Part shown: in pieces, positions 59,012 to 64,000 of the stretch
Layout: every line of letters starts with the position of its first letter
Numbering within the stretch: the first letter of the stretch is position 1
Origin: Azospirillum oleiclasticum
GTDB lineage: Bacteria > Pseudomonadota > Alphaproteobacteria > Azospirillales > Azospirillaceae
Direction: 5' to 3'
Length of the DNA: 64,000 bases
NCBI RefSeq assembly: GCF_013423485.1
Contig: NZ_JABFFR010000032.1
Location: forward strand, 1 to 64,000
The notes under the pieces: model-generated
Seen by the model: the letters and a program-made list of their open reading frames with translations, nothing else
What the model was told of the DNA's origin: nothing
Database searches by the model: none
Made by a program: the position numbers and the translations under genes

Positions 59012-59803
59012 TCACCGCGCCCGCGGCATCCGCCGGAAGGCTGTCAGCACCGCGCCCAGTCCGCCCGCGGCCGTGCGCCGCGACCACAGCAACGGCGCCA
59101 GCGCGGCGCGCGGCGCCATCCCGTGAACATGCACCGTCCGGCGGCCCAGCGCCGCCAGCCCGGCTTGCGCCACCTCCATCGGGTCCGCCGCCCCCGGCAG
59201 CGATCCGAATTCGAATCCCGCCCGCCGGCCGAAGCCGGTGCGCGTCGCCCCCGGGCAGAGGACGAGCACGTCGGCCATCCGCCCCTTCAGCTCCGCCGCC
59301 AAACCCTCGCCATAGGCCAGCAGGAAGGACTTGCTGGCGCCATAGGTGGTGACGAAGGGCACCGGCTGGAAGGCGAGCTGGCTCGACAGCAGGATCAACC
59401 CGGCCCGGCCGCCCGACACCGCCGCGCGGTCGAGCATGCCGGGCAGCAGCGCGCGGGTCAGCACCACCGGAGTGACCACGTTGAGCTCCACCGTCGCGCG
59501 CTCGAAGCCGGGGTCGTTCTCCAGGACGGCGCCGAAGGGACCCACCCCGGCGTTGTTGATCAGCAGGTCGATCCCCAACGCCTCGGCCTTGGCGATCACC
59601 GCCGTGCGCCCGTCGTCGGTGGACAGATCCGCGGCGATCACCTCCACCACGCGGCCGGGGGCCGCCAGCTGGTCGCGCATGCGGGTCAGCGCCTCGGCGT
59701 TGCGTGCGGTCAGCAGCAGGTCCGTGGTCCTCGGCAGGGCGCGCGCGAAGCACGCGCCGATCCCCGAGCTGGCTCCGGTGACGAGGGCGAAACGATGGGA
59801 CAT
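59012..59803 (-). CDS. short-chain dehydrogenase/reductase (active-type)
   Basis: 263 residues from ATG 59803; the frame extends further upstream but family members begin here (MSHRFALVTGASSGIGACFARAL). Cofactor motif TGASSGIG, LLINNAGVGPFG and the full triad Ser (LLSSQLAF) with YGASK are present. The C-terminal 60 residues extend beyond the catalytic core, as in DltE/SadH-type SDRs. It is likely NADP-dependent; the substrate is unknown. The gene is leftward and alone. Confidence 0.88.
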   Translation of the reverse strand: MSHRFALVTGASSGIGACFARALPRTTDLLLTARNAEALTRMRDQLAAPGRVVEVIAADLSTDDGRTAVIAKAEALGIDLLINNAGVGPFGAVLENDPGFERATVELNVVTPVVLTRALLPGMLDRAAVSGGRAGLILLSSQLAFQPVPFVTTYGASKSFLLAYGEGLAAELKGRMADVLVLCPGATRTGFGRRAGFEFGSLPGAADPMEVAQAGLAALGRRTVHVHGMAPRAALAPLLWSRRTAAGGLGAVLTAFRRMPRAR

Positions 59804-60323
59804 GACGGATCGGGCCTTGCGTTGGAGAGGCGGCGAAGCCGGAATGACGGTCGTGCGCCCCGCCGCGGGGTCAAGGCATCGGACCGCACCTGTCCACATG
59901 GGGCAAATCGGGCATAGATCGAAAGGCCATTGACGCAGCGCGGAAATTGCGGCAGCGTCGCGTATCCGTAAGTCGCGTACGCACAGCATGCACGTCATGC
60001 ACGGTACGCGCGCGGGACTGCCGACCCGAATGAAACGTGCGCGTATGATCCCCTTGCGTCCGGAGCTGGCAACCATCACCACCCAACAGCGGCAATGCGA
60101 CGCCAAGTATCGGCATAGAAACAGAACGGCTTGTTGAACCAATGCTTACCGCCAGCTTCTGGTAATACCAGGAGCCGCCCCGAATGCTGCGGAACCCGCG
60201 ACGAAGATTCCCGTTTTCTTTCGTCCGCGGCCTTGCCATGATGCCGCCGCGGCGCACATACCGCACCGCACCATATCGCACGCCACCACGGCCACGGTGG
60301 CGCGAAGACGAAGGGACCAGTGT
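59804..60323. other. 520-bp region without a supported gene
   Basis: It lies between the divergent SDR and hydratase genes and is less GC-rich than the genes. It contains a 9-bp-period direct repeat, CATGCACG at 59987-59994 and 59996-60003, and purine/pyrimidine-biased short repeats (accgcaccgcacc) near 60257. Short frames on both strands have no protein-like features. Confidence 0.5.
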
Positions 60324-60773
60324 ATGGACGATGTTCGACAGATCCAGAGGGACATGCAGGGCTATTGCATCGAGGATCTCACGGTCGGCATGACGGCCAG
60401 CTTCGCCAAGACGATCACCGACGCCGACATCGTTCTGTACGCGGGCATTTCGGGCGACACCAACCCGGTGCACATCAACCAGGAATACGCCAGCGGCACC
60501 ATGTTCCAGGGTCGCATCGCGCACGGCATGCTGACGGCGGGCCTGATCTCCGCGGTGCTGGGCACCAAGCTGCCGGGACCGGGCTGCATCTACATGAGCC
60601 AGACGCTCAAGTTCAAGGCCCCCGTCCGCTCCGGCGACACGGTGACCGCGCGCGCCACCATCACCGAGGTGATCCGCGAGAAGAAGCGCTGCGTCATCAG
60701 GACCGTCTGCACCACCGGCGACACCGTGGTGCTGGAGGGCGAGGCGCTGCTGATGGTTCCGTCGCGCGGCTGA
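60324..60773 (+). CDS. (R)-specific enoyl-CoA hydratase-like MaoC protein (PhaJ type)
   Basis: 149 residues from ATG 60324 (AAGGGA seven bases before it; a GTG-type start further upstream is unlikely). The single hot-dog fold has the catalytic D45-TNPV-H50 of PhaJ-type hydratases in SGDTNPVHINQEYA, followed by FQGRIAHGMLTAGLISAVLG and FKAPVRSGDTVTARATI. It could supply (R)-3-hydroxyacyl-CoA for polyhydroxyalkanoate or act in lipid catabolism. A terminator follows it. Confidence 0.88.
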   Translation: MDDVRQIQRDMQGYCIEDLTVGMTASFAKTITDADIVLYAGISGDTNPVHINQEYASGTMFQGRIAHGMLTAGLISAVLGTKLPGPGCIYMSQTLKFKAPVRSGDTVTARATITEVIREKKRCVIRTVCTTGDTVVLEGEALLMVPSRG

Positions 60774-60862
60774 TCCCTGTTGTGTGCTGCGGCGCGTTTA
60801 CCGCGCCGCGCCGCCGCCCTATATTCCAGCCGGCCGAGGCGGCTGCGCCGGTCGAGCGGTGA

Positions 60863-60893
60863 GGCCCGCCCGGTCGGCGGGCCGCTTCGTTTT
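60863..60893 (+). terminator. intrinsic terminator between the hydratase gene and ribF
   Basis: The stem GGCCCGCC/GGCGGGCC (60863-60870, 60876-60883) with a 5-nt loop is followed by GCTTCGTTTT. It is the only hairpin in the window with a clear T-tract. It lies 90 bp after the hydratase stop and 39 bp before ribF. Confidence 0.8.
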
Positions 60894-60931
60894 CCGGGGG
60901 CAAGGCCCGAGTGCGGGCGGGAACAGCGGGC

Positions 60932-61870
60932 ATGCGACTTTACCGACACACGACGGATCTGCCGGCCGAAGCATGCGGCTCCGTGGTGGCCTTGGGGAAT
61001 TTCGACGGCGTGCACCGCGGTCACCGCGCGGTGATCGGGGAAGCGCAGCGCATCGCGCGCGAGTTCGGCGCCCCGTCGGCCGTGCTCACCTTCGAGCCGC
61101 ACCCGCGCAGCCTGTTCCGTCCCGACGACCCGCCCTTCCGCCTGTCACCCTTCCGGGTGAAGGCCCGCCATGTCGAGGCGCTGGGGGTGGACCTGCTGTT
61201 CGTCCGGCATTTCGACACCGCCTTCAGCCAGACCTCCGCGCGCGACTTCGTCGAGCACGAGTTGGTGGCCGGGCTCGGCATCCGCCACGCGGTGTGCGGC
61301 AGCGACTTCGTGTTCGGCCATGGCCGCACCGGCGACGTCGCGGCGCTGACCACGCTTGGTGCCGGGTTCGGCTTCGGCGTCACCGCTGTGGAGCCGGTGA
61401 CGGACAGCGACGATGGGGTCTACTCCTCCACCCGCGTGCGCGACGCGCTGCTGCGCGGCGACCCGCGCGGCGCCGCCCGGCTGCTCGGCCGCCCGTGGGA
61501 GATCGAGGGGCGGGTGGAGCACGGCGCCCGGCTCGGCCGCACCATAGGCTTCCCAACCGCCAACGTGGAGCTGGCCGATTACCTGCGCCCGGCCTTCGGC
61601 GTCTACGCCGTGCGGGCGGGGGTGGACGAGGGGCTGTCCACCCTCTGGCACGACGGCGTCGCCAACCTCGGCCGCCGCCCGACCGTCGGTGGGCTGGTGG
61701 AGCGGCTGGAGGCGCATCTCTTCGACTTCGACGGCGACCTCTATGACCGGCACCTGCGCGTGCAGCTTCTGGAGTTCATCCGCCCGGAACGCAAATTCGA
61801 CGGGCTGGACGCGCTGAAGGCCCAGATCAAGCTGGACGCCGAGGCGGCCAAGCGGGCGCTGGCGGCGTAG
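60932..61870 (+). CDS. ribF: bifunctional riboflavin kinase/FAD synthetase RibF
   Basis: 312 residues from ATG 60932. The N-terminal FAD synthetase has ALGNFDGVHRGHRAVI and the YSSTRVRDALLRGD motif, and the C-terminal riboflavin kinase has GRTIGFPTANVEL, GVYAVRAGVDEG and GVANLGRRPTVGG. It converts riboflavin to FMN and FAD in the cytoplasm. The length is standard. It sits upstream of DUF29, pyrE and ileS on the same strand; a ribF-ileS neighbourhood is common in bacteria. Confidence 0.96.
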   Translation: MRLYRHTTDLPAEACGSVVALGNFDGVHRGHRAVIGEAQRIAREFGAPSAVLTFEPHPRSLFRPDDPPFRLSPFRVKARHVEALGVDLLFVRHFDTAFSQTSARDFVEHELVAGLGIRHAVCGSDFVFGHGRTGDVAALTTLGAGFGFGVTAVEPVTDSDDGVYSSTRVRDALLRGDPRGAARLLGRPWEIEGRVEHGARLGRTIGFPTANVELADYLRPAFGVYAVRAGVDEGLSTLWHDGVANLGRRPTVGGLVERLEAHLFDFDGDLYDRHLRVQLLEFIRPERKFDGLDALKAQIKLDAEAAKRALAA

Positions 61871-61917
61871 GGCGCGCCTGCGTTATGCTTTCCGTTGGTC
61901 ACAGGGAGCATTGTGCC

Positions 61918-62400
61918 ATGCCCGACGGCCCCCTCTACGAGACGGACTGGTACGCCTGGACGCAAGAGCAGGCGGCGGCCCTGCGGCGCATGGCCGACGC
62001 CCGCGCCAACACCGAACTCGACCTGGAGAATCTGGCGGAGGAGGTCGAGTCCTTGGGCCGCAGCGAAGCGTCCGCCCTGCGCAGCGATCTGGTGCGCGTC
62101 ATCGAGCATCTGCTGAAGCTGGAACATTCCCCGGCCGCCGATCCGAGACGCAAGTGGCAGGCCAGCGTCATCGAACATCGAAGCCGGATCGAAACCACCC
62201 TGGACGACAGCGGCACGCTCCGCCGGAAGTTCCCCGACCTCCTGCCGGCGGCGTGGAAGGAAGCGCGCAAGGTCGCGAGCAGCGGCCTTGAGCTTTTCGA
62301 CGGCTTGCCGGCCGACACCCTCCCCGACCATTGCCCCTACGACCTCGCCCAACTCCGCGACGACCGCTTCTGGCCGGTGAACCGGCACGGGCTGGAGTGA
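61918..62400 (+). CDS. DUF29 family protein
   Basis: 160 residues from ATG 61918 (GGGAG about ten bases before). The N-terminal YETDWYAWTQEQAAALRRMADARANTELDLENLAEEVESLGRSE matches the DUF29 consensus (YexDfyaWtxeqaxxLRxgxxxxlDxenLaEEiesmGrse), followed by the RKWQASVIEHRSRIE helix. DUF29 is widespread in alphaproteobacteria and cyanobacteria with no known function. It lies 47 bp after ribF. Confidence 0.88.
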   Translation: MPDGPLYETDWYAWTQEQAAALRRMADARANTELDLENLAEEVESLGRSEASALRSDLVRVIEHLLKLEHSPAADPRRKWQASVIEHRSRIETTLDDSGTLRRKFPDLLPAAWKEARKVASSGLELFDGLPADTLPDHCPYDLAQLRDDRFWPVNRHGLE

Positions 62401-62477
62401 ACGCTTCGGGTTGCCAAAGGCGGGGGGCGGGGGCTATTCAGGGCGGCGACACGCCGCCCCTGCCGCAGGACTCCGCC

Positions 62478-63179
62478 ATGACCAACGCCCCCGCCAGCGC
62501 CAGCCCCGAGAAGGAGGCGATCGCCGCCGCCGCCGCGTCCATCCTGTTGGAGATCAAGGCGGTCCATTTCAACGCCGAGACGCCCTTCATCTTCACCTCG
62601 GGCTGGGCGAGCCCGGTCTACACCGACTGCCGGCGCATCATCAGCTTCGTGAACGCGCGGCGCGCACTGACCGACTTCGCGGTGTCCACCATCCAGCGCG
62701 AGGCCGGTTACGAGGCGGTGGACGCGGTGGCCGGCGGCGAGACCGCCGGCATCCCCTTCGCCGCCTGGATCGCCGACCGCATGGATCTGCCCATGCTCTA
62801 CGTCCGCAAGAAGCCCAAGGGCTTCGGCCGCAACGCGCAGATCGAGGGCACCTTCCGCGACGGCGACCGGGTGCTGCTGGTCGAGGATCTGGCCACCGAC
62901 AGCAAGAGCAAGGTGAACTTCGTCAACGCCCTGCGCGAGGCCGGCGCACAGGTGACCGACACCTTCGTCTTCTTCCACTACGGCATCTTCCCGCAGTCGG
63001 AACAGACCATGGCCTCCATCGGCGTGCGCCTGCACGCGCTGTGCACCTGGTGGGACGTGCTGAAGGTCGCCCGCGCCAAGGGCACCTTCGACGAGAACAC
63101 GCTGACGACCGTCGAGGCCTTCCTCAACGATCCCGTCGGCTGGTCCGCCGCGCACGGGGGCAAGAGCAGCTTCGACTGA
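62478..63179 (+). CDS. pyrE: orotate phosphoribosyltransferase PyrE
   Basis: 233 residues from ATG 62478. The flexible loop Lys/Arg region RKKPKGFGRNAQIEG and the PRPP-binding motif VLLVEDLATDSKSK identify the enzyme, which makes orotidine 5'-phosphate in pyrimidine synthesis. FIFTSGWASPVYTDCR is a typical N-terminal substrate stretch. It belongs to the alphaproteobacterial type with a longer C-terminus. It lies 77 bp after the DUF29 gene. Confidence 0.95.
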   Translation: MTNAPASASPEKEAIAAAAASILLEIKAVHFNAETPFIFTSGWASPVYTDCRRIISFVNARRALTDFAVSTIQREAGYEAVDAVAGGETAGIPFAAWIADRMDLPMLYVRKKPKGFGRNAQIEGTFRDGDRVLLVEDLATDSKSKVNFVNALREAGAQVTDTFVFFHYGIFPQSEQTMASIGVRLHALCTWWDVLKVARAKGTFDENTLTTVEAFLNDPVGWSAAHGGKSSFD

Positions 63180-63332
63180 GCACTGACGGCAGGGTCCGGC
63201 GGCGGCTCCCTTGACCTGCCGCCCCCCTCGGCTATTATCCGCGGCCATGGCACGCACGCTCCGCTTTCCGGCGCAACCGGCGCGAATTATCGGCCCGGCA
63301 CCCTGAGGGGGGCCGGGATGCGTCCGCCTGCG

Positions 63333-63358
63333 CCGGGCACCCTGACACGGGTGCCCGG
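63333..63358 (+). repeat. 10-bp perfect hairpin in the ileS leader
   Basis: CCGGGCACCC pairs with GGGTGCCCGG around TGACAC and ends 24 nt before the ileS ATG. The sequence GGCACCCTGA also occurs at 63297-63306, giving an alternative partner. There is no T-tract. It could influence ileS translation or mRNA stability. Confidence 0.5.
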
Positions 63359-63382
63359 ACCCTGCCGCCACAAGGACCAGCG

Positions 63383-64000
63383 ATGACCCGCGACTACAAG
63401 CCGACCGTCTTCCTGCCGCGCACCGACTTTCCCATGCGCGGCGGCCTGCCGACCAAGGAGCCCGAGCTGCTGAAGCGCTGGGCCGAACTCGACCTGTTCG
63501 CCCGTATGCGCGCGGAGTCCGCCGGACGGCCGAAGTTCATCCTGCACGACGGCCCGCCCTACGCCAACGGCAACATCCACATCGGTCACGCGCTCAACAA
63601 AATCCTGAAGGACGTGATCGTCCGTTCGCGGCAGATGATGGGGTTCGACTCCAACTACGTGCCGGGCTGGGATTGCCACGGCCTGCCCATCGAGTGGAAG
63701 ATCGAGGAGAAGTACCGCGCCGCCGGCAAGAACAAGGACGAGGTGCCGATCGTCCAGTTCCGCGGCGAGTGCCGGCAGTTCGCCGAGCATTGGGTCGGTG
63801 TGCAGACCGAGGAGTTCAAGCGGCTGGGCGTCGAGGGCGACTGGAAGCGCCCCTACACCACCATGACCTTCCCCGCCGAGGCGCAGATCGCCCGCGAGAT
63901 CCACAAGTTCGCCAGCAACGGCGGCCTCTACAAGGGCGTCAAGCCGGTGCTGTGGTCGGTGGTGGAGAAGACGGCGCTGGCGGATGCGGAGGTCGAGTAC
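63383..64000 (+). CDS. ileS: isoleucyl-tRNA synthetase IleS, 5' part
   Basis: The first 206 residues are in the window, and the gene runs off the right edge. It has the class I synthetase signature H66-IG-H69 in YANGNIHIGHALNKILKD, FMPGWDCHG-like VPGWDCHGLPIEWKIEE, and the N-terminal PRTDFPMRGGLPTKEPELLKRW characteristic of bacterial IleS. It charges tRNA-Ile. The start is ATG 63383 (AAGGACC upstream). A hairpin precedes it. Confidence 0.96.
   Translation, partial: MTRDYKPTVFLPRTDFPMRGGLPTKEPELLKRWAELDLFARMRAESAGRPKFILHDGPPYANGNIHIGHALNKILKDVIVRSRQMMGFDSNYVPGWDCHGLPIEWKIEEKYRAAGKNKDEVPIVQFRGECRQFAEHWVGVQTEEFKRLGVEGDWKRPYTTMTFPAEAQIAREIHKFASNGGLYKGVKPVLWSVVEKTALADAEVEY

Overview
The window is 64 kb of very GC-rich DNA with the gene set and codon use of a nitrogen-fixing alphaproteobacterium of the Azospirillum/Rhodospirillales type. 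The reasons are draT-draG, a nifB-fdxN-nifZ-nifS-nifT string, DUF1150, DUF1674 and DUF29 small proteins, tandem chemoreceptors, and TRAP and TonB transporters. No rRNA, tRNA, CRISPR array, phage or insertion sequence was found. The left edge cuts a caspase-like gene and the right edge cuts ileS.

Layout. 1-15 kb is chromosomal housekeeping and signalling: a caspase-fold/SH3 protein that lacks its catalytic residues, a DUF1150 protein, an ABC1/UbiB-type kinase, two adjacent methyl-accepting chemotaxis proteins, a hemerythrin, oligoendopeptidase F, a membrane hybrid histidine kinase, and mutL. 14.7-17.3 kb holds an autoinhibited Fic protein and an unrecognised 473-residue protein.

17.5-31 kb is the nitrogen-fixation region. 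draT-draG-draB-like (plus strand) encode reversible ADP-ribosylation of dinitrogenase reductase. Facing them on the minus strand is one long nif operon: nifB, fdxN, a TPR-like gene, a 4Fe-4S LRV protein, two NifZ-domain genes, nifS, nifT, a small conserved gene, a DegT-fold protein that lacks its PLP lysine, a tiny ORF boxed between two perfect hairpins, and a SIR2-like gene. A separately promoted 2Fe-2S ferredoxin/ferritin-like fusion follows. nifB is preceded by two tandem NifA sites (TGT-N10-ACA) and a near-consensus sigma-54 promoter. The ferredoxin-ferritin gene has a weaker copy of the same architecture at almost the same spacing. A Phd/VapC pair ends 12 bp from the nifB activator sites.

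31-44 kb: a nuclease, an SDHAF4-like assembly factor divergent from htpX, a fecI-fecR-TonB receptor iron-uptake set, a DHH phosphoesterase, a very large TamB without an adjacent TamA, and two methyltransferases.

44-55.3 kb is a coherent catabolic locus. It has a TRAP transporter split between its two ends, a CitE-type lyase, a MaoC hydratase, an MmgE/PrpD protein, an acyl-CoA dehydrogenase, a CaiB/BaiF CoA-transferase, an MFS permease and two GntR/UTRA regulators. The gene set matches the bacterial itaconate (Ict-Ich-Ccl) degradation cluster. Two identical inverted 12-bp sites (TTGTCCGTACAA) lie in front of dctP and in the citE-maoC divergent region and are candidate operators. 55-64 kb returns to ordinary genes: a degenerate SDR, a LysR regulator, a lipase-like hydrolase, another SDR, PhaJ-type hydratase, ribF, DUF29, pyrE and ileS.
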